From Amycolatopsis sp. WQ 127309 (GTDB lineage: Bacteria; Actinomycetota; Actinomycetes; Mycobacteriales; Pseudonocardiaceae), in assembly GCF_023023025.1 (NCBI RefSeq), contig NZ_CP095481.1, positions 62,001 to 126,000 of the forward strand: a stretch of 64,000 nucleotides of DNA. The letters run 5' to 3'. The notes under the pieces are model-generated. The model made no database searches. It was not told the origin of the DNA and worked only from the letters and a program-made list of their open reading frames with translations. Every line of letters begins with the position of its first letter. The stretch's first letter is position 1. The position numbers and the translations under genes were made by a program. This document shows, in pieces, positions 41,295 through 49,275 of the stretch.

Positions 41295-42753
41295 GGACCC
41301 TCCTGATCTCGTAGTCCGCTTCCTCGAACGAGCCCACCTGTGACCGCAGCCGTCCTGTGGAGAACGGCCAGCTGAAGCTGTTGCGGCCGTTGACGTCCGT
41401 GTAGTAGCTCGAACAGCCGCCCGACTGGTAGACCGTGCCCGGCAGGGCCGCCTGTACCTCGGCGTTGAACGCCGCTTGCGCCTCGGGTCGCACCGACACC
41501 GACGCCCAGTCCGAGCGCATCGTGCGTGTCACCGCGGTGACCGTGTGCCGCAGCTGGGCCTCCAGGATCATGAACGCCGACGTGTGGCCGGTGCCGAGGC
41601 TCGGGCCCAGCAGCAGGTACAGGTTCGGGAACCCGGCCACCGTCGTCCCGTTGTACGCCGAAGGGCTGCCCTTCCAGTGGTCGTCGAGGCTGCGGCCGGC
41701 GTCGTCGAACACGCGGGCCGACACCGGCATGTCGAGGATGTGGAAGCCGGTGCCGAAGATGATCGCGTCGACCTCCGCCGTGGAGCCGTCCGCGCCCACC
41801 ACCCGGTTCCCGGACACCGACGAGACGGCCGTCGCGTGGACGTCCACTGTGGACTTCGTGAGCGCGCGGTAGTACGTGTTCGACATCAGCAACCGCTTGC
41901 AGCCGAGGGTGTAGTCCGGCGTGAGCTTTCGGCGCAGCACCGGGTCCCGCACCGCGAGCCGCAGGTGCGCGAGCCCGAGTTTCTGGACCTGCCGCAGCAG
42001 CCACGGGTGCCGGAACCCGAACCCGAGCGTCTCCATGGCGCCGTATTCGACGCGGCGCAACGCATTCTGCAGCAACGGGAACCGCCGCAGCAGCAGCCGT
42101 TCGACGCCCGGGACGTGGTGGTCCGGCTTGGGCAGCACCCACTGCGCGGTGCGCTGGAACAGGTGCAGCCGCTCGACGTCGGGCACGATCTCCGGGACGA
42201 ACTGGACCGCGGACGCGCCGGTGCCGATCACCGCGACCCGCTTGCCGGCGAGGTCGTAGCCGTGGTTCCAGCGCGCGGAGTGGAAGACCTCGCCCGGGAA
42301 GGTGCCGAGGCCGGGCAGGTCCGGGATCAGCGGCTCGTGCCACGGCCCGGTGCCCGCGACCAGGATCCTTGCGGTGTAGGGCCCCCGGGACGTCTCCAGT
42401 TCCCACCGCGCCGCACGGGCGTTCCACTGCGCGCGCGTCACCTCGACGCCGTACCGGATCTTCGGGGCAACCCCGAACCGCGACGCCGTCTCGCGCAAGT
42501 AGGCCTTGATCTCGGCCTGACCCGCGAACGCACGTGTCCACCCGGGATTGGGGGCGAAGGAGTACGAGTAGAGCGCGGACGGCACGTCGCAGGCGCAACC
42601 GGGATAGGTGTTGTCGCGCCAGGTCCCGCCGAGCTCGGCCGCCTTCTCCAGCACGGCGAGATCGTCGACCCCGGCCTGGCCGAGGCGGACGGCGGCACCC
42701 AGGCCCGACGCCCCGGCACCGACGACGAGGACCGCGAAGTCGCGTTGTTCCAT
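41281..42753 (-). CDS. flavin-containing monooxygenase, Baeyer-Villiger type
   Basis: A 490-residue class B flavoprotein. FAD loop VVGAGASGLGAAVRLG (10-25), GGTWRDNTYPGCACDVPS, the Baeyer-Villiger-type fingerprint FPGEVFHSARWNH (about 152-164, with Asn-His where Pro or Asp is common), and NADPH loop VIGTGASAVQFVPE. It should insert oxygen next to a ketone or oxidise a heteroatom. First gene of a monooxygenase-SDR operon, divergent from a TetR regulator across a 66-base gap with a palindromic operator. Confidence 0.87.
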   Translation of the reverse strand: MEQRDFAVLVVGAGASGLGAAVRLGQAGVDDLAVLEKAAELGGTWRDNTYPGCACDVPSALYSYSFAPNPGWTRAFAGQAEIKAYLRETASRFGVAPKIRYGVEVTRAQWNARAARWELETSRGPYTARILVAGTGPWHEPLIPDLPGLGTFPGEVFHSARWNHGYDLAGKRVAVIGTGASAVQFVPEIVPDVERLHLFQRTAQWVLPKPDHHVPGVERLLLRRFPLLQNALRRVEYGAMETLGFGFRHPWLLRQVQKLGLAHLRLAVRDPVLRRKLTPDYTLGCKRLLMSNTYYRALTKSTVDVHATAVSSVSGNRVVGADGSTAEVDAIIFGTGFHILDMPVSARVFDDAGRSLDDHWKGSPSAYNGTTVAGFPNLYLLLGPSLGTGHTSAFMILEAQLRHTVTAVTRTMRSDWASVSVRPEAQAAFNAEVQAALPGTVYQSGGCSSYYTDVNGRNSFSWPFSTGRLRSQVGSFEEADYEIRRVHAVR

Positions 42754-42765
42754 TTTCGGAGACTA

Positions 42766-42783
42766 ACAGTATCTCGATACTGT
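42766..42783. promoter_or_regulatory. TetR operator palindrome
   Basis: ACAGTATC-TC-GATACTGT is an 18-base near-perfect palindrome between the monooxygenase and TetR starts. It is 13 bases from the monooxygenase ATG, so binding would block its promoter. Confidence 0.75.
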
Positions 42784-42807
42784 CGGTACCCTGATCCCAC
42801 GACTCGC

Positions 42808-42813
42808 TACAGT
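42808..42813 (+). promoter_or_regulatory. -10 box of a probable leaderless promoter (TetR gene)
   Basis: TACAGT lies six bases before the TetR ATG at 42820; no ribosome site is needed if transcription starts at the codon. Confidence 0.5.
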
Positions 42814-42819
42814 GGCGGC

Positions 42820-43410
42820 ATGGCCCGACTCACCCGCGCGGAAAGCCAGGCGCGCACCCGCGAACAGCTCATCGAGACCGCCAGGGAGCTGTTCCTGCGT
42901 GACGGCTATTCGGTGACGTCGCTGGAGAAGGTCGCCGACGAGGCCGGGTACTCGAAGGGCGCGGTGTACTCGAACTTCCGCAACAAGGACGAGCTCTGCC
43001 TCGCCGTGCTCGACCGGATCCACGACGAACAGGTCGAGGCGATCGCCGGGGCGCTGGTCGGCGCCGACGGGATGGAAGACCTGCTGACGGCGTTCCAGGC
43101 GTGGGCCGAGCGCAGCATCGGCGACGAGGCGTGGACGGCACTGGAGGTCGAGTTCGCCACGAACGCCCGGCGCAACCCGCACGTGCGGGCCGAGCTGGCC
43201 GCGCGGGACAAGACCATCCGCGACACGATCGCGGGCCTGCTCTCGGGGTACGCGGAGCGGTTCGGGATCACGCTCCCGATGTCGGCCGACGACGCCGCCA
43301 CGGCGCTGCTCAGCCTGGGGATCGGCCTGGGCGTGCAGCGGGCGATCGACCCGACGATCCCGGTGAACGTGCTGCCGGACGTCATCCGCATCTTCGCCGG
43401 CGCCCGGTAG
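42820..43410 (+). CDS. TetR/AcrR-family transcriptional regulator
   Basis: A 196-residue TetR protein. The DNA-binding domain (about residues 12-58) reads REQLIETARELFLRDGYS, TSLEKVADEAGYSKGAVYSNF; the C-terminal domain is of the TetR_C_6/BetI-like type (RNPHVRAELAARD). It is divergent from the monooxygenase-SDR operon and almost surely represses it through the palindrome at 42766-42783, released by the substrate or a related ketone (inference). Confidence 0.92.
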   Translation: MARLTRAESQARTREQLIETARELFLRDGYSVTSLEKVADEAGYSKGAVYSNFRNKDELCLAVLDRIHDEQVEAIAGALVGADGMEDLLTAFQAWAERSIGDEAWTALEVEFATNARRNPHVRAELAARDKTIRDTIAGLLSGYAERFGITLPMSADDAATALLSLGIGLGVQRAIDPTIPVNVLPDVIRIFAGAR

Positions 43411-43474
43411 CCCCGGCCGAAATCGTCTGCTTTCCCCGGTCTTTTTTCCCTATTTGCAAACGACTTCCTCCCCC

Positions 43475-43632
43475 TTGTGGCGGTGCTGACCCTTCGCTAC
43501 CGTGGCGCTACGCCGCAGCACCACCAGTATCCCGTTTCCGGCAGCCGAAGGCCGTCGAATTCCGGGTGCTGTCCGCTATGCCCGAGACGCCGTGATCCCC
43601 CACGGCACGTTCTGCGGAAAGGGTTTTCCCCC
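43475..43632 (+). promoter_or_regulatory. promoter and long leader of the chitosanase gene
   Basis: TTGTGG (43475-43480) and TACCGT (43498-43503) are 17 bases apart, a good housekeeping promoter. The transcript would have a leader of about 120 bases holding the hairpin GCCGTG-ATCCCC-CACGGC (43589-43606) and a GGAAAGGG ribosome site. Confidence 0.6.
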
Positions 43633-44478
43633 ATGAGCAAGAAGTTGCGGCCGGTCCTGATCGGCGCGCTCGGCGCGGCCTCCGTCGCGGCCCTCGTGAT
43701 CACCACGCCCGCGCTCTCCTCGGCCGCCCCCGCACCGCTGGCCGCGCAGAGCGCCTCGGTGCAGGCGACCGGCGACCTGTCCGTCGCGGCCAAGAAGGAG
43801 ATCGCGATGAAGCTGGTCTCCAGCGCGGAAAACTCCTCCCTGGACTGGAAAGCGCAGTACAAGTACATCGAGGACATCGGCGACGGCCGCGGGTACACCG
43901 CCGGCATCATCGGTTTCTGCTCCGGCACCGGCGACATGCTCGAGCTCGTCCAGGCCTACACCGACGCCGTCCCGAACAACCCGCTGGCGAAGTACCTGCC
44001 CGCGCTGAAGAAGGTGAACGGCACCGACTCGCACAGCGGGCTCGGCTCGGCGTTCGAGAGCGCGTGGAAGTCGGCCGCGGCCACCACCGCGTTCCAGACC
44101 GCGCAGAACAACGAGCGCGACCGCGTCTACTTCAACCCCGCGGTGAGCCAGGGCAAGACGGACGGCCTCAGCAACCTCGGCCAGTTCGCCTACTACGACG
44201 CCATCGTCATGCACGGCCCCGGCACCGACCACAGCAGCTTCGGCGGCATCCGCTCGGCCGCGATCAAGAAGGCGAAGCCGCCGGCACAGGGTGGCGACGA
44301 GGCGACCTACCTCAAGGCGTTCTTCGCCGCCCGCAAGGTCGTCATGAACGAGGAAGAAGCCCACTCCGACACCTCGCGCATCGACACCGAGCAGGTGACG
44401 TTCCTCAACGCGGGCAACTTCGACCTGCACACCCCGCTGAAGTGGAAGGTCTACGGGGACTCCTACACCATCAACTGA
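43633..44478 (+). CDS. secreted GH46 chitosanase
   Basis: A 281-residue family-46 glycoside hydrolase that cuts chitosan internally. Signal peptide 1-32 (LSSAAPA), then the catalytic Glu66 in VSSAENSSLDW and Asp84 in IEDIGDGRGYTAGI, matching Glu22/Asp40 of the Streptomyces N174 enzyme. GFCSGTGDMLELV and the C-terminal half are complete, and length is standard. ATG at 43633. Monocistronic; the small transpeptidase gene 41 bases downstream has its own -10 box. Confidence 0.95.
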   Translation: MSKKLRPVLIGALGAASVAALVITTPALSSAAPAPLAAQSASVQATGDLSVAAKKEIAMKLVSSAENSSLDWKAQYKYIEDIGDGRGYTAGIIGFCSGTGDMLELVQAYTDAVPNNPLAKYLPALKKVNGTDSHSGLGSAFESAWKSAAATTAFQTAQNNERDRVYFNPAVSQGKTDGLSNLGQFAYYDAIVMHGPGTDHSSFGGIRSAAIKKAKPPAQGGDEATYLKAFFAARKVVMNEEEAHSDTSRIDTEQVTFLNAGNFDLHTPLKWKVYGDSYTIN

Positions 44479-44506
44479 CGCAGGTGCGCGACCCGCGTGG
44501 CGCCGC

Positions 44507-44512
44507 TAGGGT
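44507..44512 (+). promoter_or_regulatory. -10 box of a probable leaderless promoter
   Basis: TAGGGT is seven bases before the ATG of the YkuD-like gene at 44520. Confidence 0.5.
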
Positions 44513-44519
44513 CTCCGGC

Positions 44520-45200
44520 ATGGGCAGGAGATTCCTCGGCGCCACGCTGGTCGTGGCCGCGCTGGTCGCGGCCACGTTGCTGACCAGCACCGCCGCCACC
44601 CCCGCCGACGCGGTCCCGCTGTCCTTCCGCGGGGACGCGGGCCAGGTCGTCACCGTCGTCGCGGACTCCGCGAGCGCGACCACCGCCGTGCTCACCGCCT
44701 GGCAGCGCACCGGAACCGGCTGGTCCAGGGCCTACGGTCCGGTCAGCGCGTTCGTCGGCAAGGACGGCGTCGGCCAGGCCAGCGAGTCGACGTCGCACAC
44801 CCCGGCCGGCGTGTGGAAGCTGACCGAGGCCTTCGGGATCCAGCCGAACAACGGGACCCGGCTGCCGTACCGGCAAGTCACGACGTCGGACTGGTGGGTG
44901 TCCGATGTGAAGTCCCCGTACTACAACACGCACTTCTCCTGCGTTCCCGGCACGTGTCCGTTCAACGAGGCCGCCGGTGAAGATCTCGGCAAGGCGGGCC
45001 CGGTCTACGACCACGCCGTCGTCCTCGACTACAACCGCGCGCCCGCGGTGCCGGGCGCCGGGTCCGCGTTCTTCCTGCACGTCTCGAACGGGAAGCCGAC
45101 CGCGGGCTGCGTCTCGATCCCGGGCGCCGACCTCGACGCCGTGATGCGCTGGCTCGACCCGGCGCGGCACCCGGTCGCCGACATCTCGGTCAGCGGCTGA
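44520..45200 (+). CDS. exported L,D-transpeptidase-like protein (YkuD/COG3786 type)
   Basis: A 226-residue exported protein. Signal peptide about 1-31 (ATPADA). The catalytic pair is His187 in FFLHVSN and Cys197 in PTAGCVSIP, the short motif of the COG3786 branch of the YkuD fold. These enzymes cross-link or trim peptidoglycan through meso-DAP. Two further cysteines (141, 146) may form a disulphide. The end overlaps the convergent PHP gene by 11 bases. Confidence 0.85.
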   Translation: MGRRFLGATLVVAALVAATLLTSTAATPADAVPLSFRGDAGQVVTVVADSASATTAVLTAWQRTGTGWSRAYGPVSAFVGKDGVGQASESTSHTPAGVWKLTEAFGIQPNNGTRLPYRQVTTSDWWVSDVKSPYYNTHFSCVPGTCPFNEAAGEDLGKAGPVYDHAVVLDYNRAPAVPGAGSAFFLHVSNGKPTAGCVSIPGADLDAVMRWLDPARHPVADISVSG

Positions 45201-46176
45201 GCAAGTCCTCCACCGAGCGGGTGTTGATGATCCGCTCGGGCCCGATCCCGGCCTTGATCGCCCGCTCGCACCCGTAACCCTGCCAGTCGAGCTGGCCGGG
45301 CGCGTGCGCGTCGCTGTCGATGGCGAACTCGCAGCCGAGCTCCGCGGCCAGGCGCAGCAGCTTCATCGGCGGGTCGAGGCGTTCGGGCCGCGAGTTGATC
45401 TCCACCGCGACGCCGTTCTCGCGGCACGCGGTGAACACGGCCTCGGCGTCGAACTCCGACTCCGGCCGGCCGCGGCCGACGACGAGCCGCCCGGTGCAGT
45501 GCCCGAGCACCCGGACGTGCGGGTTCCGCACCGCGGCGAGCATCCGCCGGGTCATGTCCCGCGCCGGCATCCGCAGCTTCGAGTGCACGCTCGCGACGAC
45601 GAAGTCGAGCTCCCCGAGCAGCTCCTCCTCCTGGTCGAGCGCGCCGTCGTCGAGGATGTCGACCTCGATGCCCTGCAGCAGCCGGAACGGCGCCATCAGC
45701 TCGTTGGCCTTCGCCACGATCTGCATCTGCGTCCGCAGCCGCTCCGGCGACAGCCCGTTCGCGACGGTCAGCCGCGGCGAGTGGTCGGTCAGGACCATCC
45801 ACTCGTGCCCGACCTCCCGCCCCGCGACGGCCATCTCGCCGATCGAGCTGCCGCCGTCCGACCAGTCGGAGTGGGTGTGGCAGTCGCCCTTCAGCGCGGA
45901 CCGCAGCGGTTCGCCGTCGGGCAGCTTCGCCTCGACGATCTTCTCGCGGTAGGCCGGATCACGGCCGGCCAGCGCGTCTTCGATGACGCCCGCGGTGGCC
46001 TTCCCGATCCCGGGCAACGCGGTGAGCGTCCCGTTCTCGGCCATCGAAGCCAGCCTGTCGGCGTCGGTCTTGTCGACGGTGGCGGCCGCGTTGCGGAACG
46101 CGCGCACCCGGTAGCTCGGCTCACCCGCGCGTTCGAGCTGGAACGCGATCTCCCGCAACGCCCACGCCGGATCCAT
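45190..46176 (-). CDS. PHP domain metal-dependent phosphoesterase with HhH region
   Basis: A 328-residue protein. Residues 1-85 form a PolX-like helix-hairpin-helix region (LTALPGIGKATAGVIEDAL); the PHP domain follows with GDCHTHSDWSDG (about 97-108), LTDHSPRL, ASVHSKL, GHCTGR and IDSDAHAPG metal ligands. It looks like the C-terminal half of PolX without the polymerase part, a common actinobacterial form. It may act in DNA end processing or as a histidinol-phosphatase-like enzyme. Nine bases separate its start from the metallophosphoesterase stop only if read in tandem on the same strand; the gap suggests co-transcription. Confidence 0.85.
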   Translation of the reverse strand: MDPAWALREIAFQLERAGEPSYRVRAFRNAAATVDKTDADRLASMAENGTLTALPGIGKATAGVIEDALAGRDPAYREKIVEAKLPDGEPLRSALKGDCHTHSDWSDGGSSIGEMAVAGREVGHEWMVLTDHSPRLTVANGLSPERLRTQMQIVAKANELMAPFRLLQGIEVDILDDGALDQEEELLGELDFVVASVHSKLRMPARDMTRRMLAAVRNPHVRVLGHCTGRLVVGRGRPESEFDAEAVFTACRENGVAVEINSRPERLDPPMKLLRLAAELGCEFAIDSDAHAPGQLDWQGYGCERAIKAGIGPERIINTRSVEDLLSR

Positions 46177-46185
46177 GGGACCTTC

Positions 46186-46689
46186 CTACCCCCTCGGGGG
46201 CAGTTCGTGCAGCTCGACGTCCGTCAGCGCACCTTCCGAGATCCGGGCCGTCCGGTAGGTGCAGAACGGCTGACGGCGGCGGTCGGTGGGCGAGCCCGGG
46301 TTGAGCAGGCGCAGGCCGGACGGCGCGACCGTGTCCCACGGGATGTGGCTGTGGCCGAACACGAGGACGTCGGTGTCCGGGAACTGCGCGTCGCACCGCT
46401 GCTCGCGGCCCTGTTTCGCACCCGTCTCGTGGATGACGGCCAGGCGGACGCCGTCGAGGTCGGCGCGGGCGATCTCCGGCAGCCGCTCGCGCAGCGCCGG
46501 CCCGTCGTTGTTGCCGTGGACGCCGATCAGCCGCCGGCTGCGCGCTTCCAGCTCGTCGAGCAGGGAGACGTCGACCCAGTCGCCCGCGTGCACGACGACG
46601 TCGGCGGCCTCGACCGCCCGCCAGACCTGCTCGGGCAGGACGCGGGCGCGGCCCGGGAGGTGGGTGTCGGAGATGAGGAGGAGCTTCAC
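46186..46689 (-). CDS. YfcE/MJ0936-type metallophosphodiesterase
   Basis: A 167-residue calcineurin-like phosphoesterase. Metal motifs are SDTHLPG (8-14), HAGDWVD, GVHGNNDG, IHETG and FGHSHIP. These small enzymes hydrolyse phosphodiesters in vitro; natural substrate unknown. GTG at 46689 overlaps the GntR stop (GTGA). It is between GntR and PHP genes in one direction, perhaps one operon. Confidence 0.88.
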   Translation of the reverse strand: MKLLLISDTHLPGRARVLPEQVWRAVEAADVVVHAGDWVDVSLLDELEARSRRLIGVHGNNDGPALRERLPEIARADLDGVRLAVIHETGAKQGREQRCDAQFPDTDVLVFGHSHIPWDTVAPSGLRLLNPGSPTDRRRQPFCTYRTARISEGALTDVELHELPPRG

Positions 46690-47339
46690 TCGATGGCCTT
46701 CAGGATCCGGTCCAGGAACCCGCCGATGTGGTCGCGCAGCAGCGCGGCCGCGCCCTCGGCGTCGCCCTTCTTGGCCGCGGCCAGCACGGCCCGGTGCTCG
46801 GTCCACTCCTTCTTCCAGCTGGGGTTGGCCTCCCAGCCGACGACGCTGATCAGCGCCGCGCGGTCCTTGAGGTCGTCCAGGATCGAGACCAGCAGCGGGT
46901 TGCCGCAGCCGCGATAGAGCGCGCGGTGGAACCGGCGGTTGAGCAGGCTCAGCGCGACCTGGTCCTTGTCCGCGATCGCCGCCGACGCCTCCTTCAGCGC
47001 GTCCGCGGCGTCTTCCAGCAGGTCGGCGTCGCGCCGCTCGACGGTGCGCCGGACGGCTTCGGGTTCGAGCACCATCCGCACGTCGTAGACGGACCGGGCC
47101 AGGTCGGCGTCGACCACGCAGACCGACGCGCCCTTGTACGGGCTGAACGTCACCAGGCCCGAGTTGGACAGCACTTTGAGCGCCTCGCGCACCGGCGTCT
47201 TGGACACGCCCAGCCGCGCGGCCAGCTCGGCTTCGACCAGCGCCTGGCCGGGGAGCAGCTCGCGCGTGAGGATGCCACGGCGGATCTCCTCCAGGACCAC
47301 TTCGGTCCGGGATGCGGGCAGGCTGAACGTCCCGGTCAT
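46686..47339 (-). CDS. GntR-family (FadR/FCD) transcriptional regulator
   Basis: A 217-residue GntR regulator. The N-terminal winged helix includes VLEEIRRGILTRELLPGQALVEAELAARL-type residues and GVSKTPVREALKVLSNSGL (about 43-61). The FCD domain follows with DVRMVLEPEAVRR and histidines in NRRFHRALY and EHRAVL that usually bind a metal. ATG at 47339 has GGAG seven bases upstream. Divergent from the IlvD/Edd dehydratase, which it probably controls in response to a sugar acid. Confidence 0.9.
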   Translation of the reverse strand: MTGTFSLPASRTEVVLEEIRRGILTRELLPGQALVEAELAARLGVSKTPVREALKVLSNSGLVTFSPYKGASVCVVDADLARSVYDVRMVLEPEAVRRTVERRDADLLEDAADALKEASAAIADKDQVALSLLNRRFHRALYRGCGNPLLVSILDDLKDRAALISVVGWEANPSWKKEWTEHRAVLAAAKKGDAEGAAALLRDHIGGFLDRILKAIE

Positions 47340-47389
47340 GGCGCGGCTCCCTCGGTCGTGTCGGAGCCCATTCAACCAGCCCCACCGGA

Positions 47390-47417
47390 TCATATATCAG
47401 ATGCCATACTGGTCGGC
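47390..47417. promoter_or_regulatory. divergent promoter between GntR and IlvD/Edd genes
   Basis: An AT-rich patch (ATCATATATCAGATG) ends in CATACT (47405-47410), seven bases before the dehydratase ATG, a leaderless-type -10 box. The ATATAT centre is partly palindromic and may be the GntR site. Confidence 0.5.
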
Positions 47418-49145
47418 ATGAACCCGAGTCCCCGAAAGACGCCCGAGGAGCTCCGCAGCCACCGGTGGTACGGCGGCGACGACCTGCGCGACTTCAGCCA
47501 CCGCGCCCGCAGCCGTCAGCTCGGGTACAACCCGGAGGAGCACCTCGGCAAGCCGGTGATCGGCATCCTCAACACGTGGAGCGACATCAACCCGTGCCAC
47601 ATGCACCTGCGCGAACGCGCCGAGCAGGTCAAACGCGGGGTGTGGCAGGCCGGCGGTTTCCCGCTGGAGTTCCCGGTGGCGACGCTTTCGGAGACCTACC
47701 AGAAGCCGACGCCGATGCTCTACCGCAACCTCCTCGCCATGGAGACCGAGGAGATCCTGCGGTCCTACCCGATCGACGGCGCGGTGCTGATGGGCGGCTG
47801 CGACAAGTCCACCCCGGCGCTGCTGATGGGCGCGGCGAGCGCGGGCCTGCCCGCCATCTTCGTCCCGGCCGGGCCGATGCTGCGCGGGCACTGGCGGAAC
47901 GAGGTCCTCGGCAGCGGCACCGACATGTGGAAGTACTGGGACGAGAAGCGCGCGGGCCGGATCGGCGACGCCGAGCTGTCCGAACTGGAGCGCGGGCTCG
48001 CCCGGTCGCCCGGCCACTGCATGACGATGGGCACGGCGTCGACCATGACGTCGGCCGCCGAGGTGCTCGGCATGACGCTGCCGGGCGCGGCGTCGATCCC
48101 GGCCGTCGACTCGGCCCACCACCGGATGGCCGCGGCGAGCGGCGCGCGGATCGTCGGCATGGTCTGGGAGGACCTGCGCATCGGGCAGGTCCTCGACAAG
48201 CGGGCGTACGCGGACGCGATCACCACCGTGCTCGCCCTGGGTGGCTCGACCAACGCCGTGATCCACCTGATCGCGATGGCCGGGCGCAGCGGGATCCCGT
48301 TGTCGCTGGGCGATTTCGACGCGATCGCGCGGCACGTGCCGGTGCTGGCCAACATCCGCCCCGGCGGCGACTGGCTGATGGAGGACTTCTACTACGCGGG
48401 CGGCCTGCCCGGGCTGCTGTCGCGGCTGACCGACCTGCTGCACCCCGACCGCCTCACGGTCACCGGCCGGACGCTCGGCGACAACCTGGCCGCGGCGGCG
48501 GTGCACAACGACGACGTCATCCGGCCGCGCGGCAACCCCGTCGCGGCCGAGGGCGGGGTCGCGGTCCTGCACGGCAACCTGGCGCCGTCCGGCGCGGTGA
48601 TCAAGCACATCGCCGCCGAGCCGCACCTGCTGACCCACACCGGCCCGGCGGTGGTCTTCGAGAACTACCGCGACCTGAAGAAGCGGATCGAGAACCCGGC
48701 CATCACCGCGGACTCGGTGCTGGTGCTGCGCGGCTCGGGCCCGCTCGGCGGCCCCGGGATGCCGGAGTACGGGATGCTGCCGATCCCCTCGCACCTGCTG
48801 GAAGCCGGGGTCCGCGACATGGTCCGGATCTCGGACGCCCGGATGAGCGGCACGAGCTACGGCGCGTGCGTGCTGCACGTGGCCCCGGAGTCCCACGTGG
48901 GCGGCCCGCTGGCCCTGGTCCGCGACGGCGACCTGATCACGCTGGACGTCCCATCACGAGTCTTGCGACTGGAGGTGTCCGATGAGGAGCTGGCCCGGCG
49001 CCGTGCCGCGTGGACTCCCCCGGCACCCCCGTTCGAGCGCGGTTACGGAGCGCTCTACGCCGAGCACATCACCCAGGCCGACGAAGGCTGCGACTTCGAC
49101 TTCCTGGCCCGCGCGGGCCACAACCCGGAGCCCGACGCACGCTGA
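47418..49145 (+). CDS. IlvD/Edd-family dehydratase, sugar-acid type
   Basis: A 575-residue Fe-S dehydratase. The N-terminal HRWYGGDDLRDFSHRAR is typical of the L-arabinonate/D-xylonate dehydratase branch rather than of biosynthetic IlvD. Cluster cysteines are likely in NTWSDINPCHMH (about 60), GGCDKSTPA (about 129) and SPGHCMTMGTAST (about 201). GPGMPEYGMLPIPSHL and SDARMSGTSYG are conserved downstream. A divergent GntR gene supports an inducible catabolic role. No sugar transporter or aldolase is adjacent, so the substrate is not fixed. Confidence 0.88.
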   Translation: MNPSPRKTPEELRSHRWYGGDDLRDFSHRARSRQLGYNPEEHLGKPVIGILNTWSDINPCHMHLRERAEQVKRGVWQAGGFPLEFPVATLSETYQKPTPMLYRNLLAMETEEILRSYPIDGAVLMGGCDKSTPALLMGAASAGLPAIFVPAGPMLRGHWRNEVLGSGTDMWKYWDEKRAGRIGDAELSELERGLARSPGHCMTMGTASTMTSAAEVLGMTLPGAASIPAVDSAHHRMAAASGARIVGMVWEDLRIGQVLDKRAYADAITTVLALGGSTNAVIHLIAMAGRSGIPLSLGDFDAIARHVPVLANIRPGGDWLMEDFYYAGGLPGLLSRLTDLLHPDRLTVTGRTLGDNLAAAAVHNDDVIRPRGNPVAAEGGVAVLHGNLAPSGAVIKHIAAEPHLLTHTGPAVVFENYRDLKKRIENPAITADSVLVLRGSGPLGGPGMPEYGMLPIPSHLLEAGVRDMVRISDARMSGTSYGACVLHVAPESHVGGPLALVRDGDLITLDVPSRVLRLEVSDEELARRRAAWTPPAPPFERGYGALYAEHITQADEGCDFDFLARAGHNPEPDAR

Positions 49146-49275
49146 AGGTTGCCTCGCGTACCCCTACCGTGACCGGTTCATCCCCCGTTAGGGCGAGTCG
49201 TACGGCTTGTCCGGGTGCCACGTACGCTGACCTCGTCACCGGCGCGATCGGGCGCCGCGTTGAAGGGGTGGAGAG

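Noticed and set aside
43504..43632. Named riboswitch in the chitosanase leader
   Set aside because: Only one simple hairpin could be found; no conserved core of a known riboswitch class was recognised.
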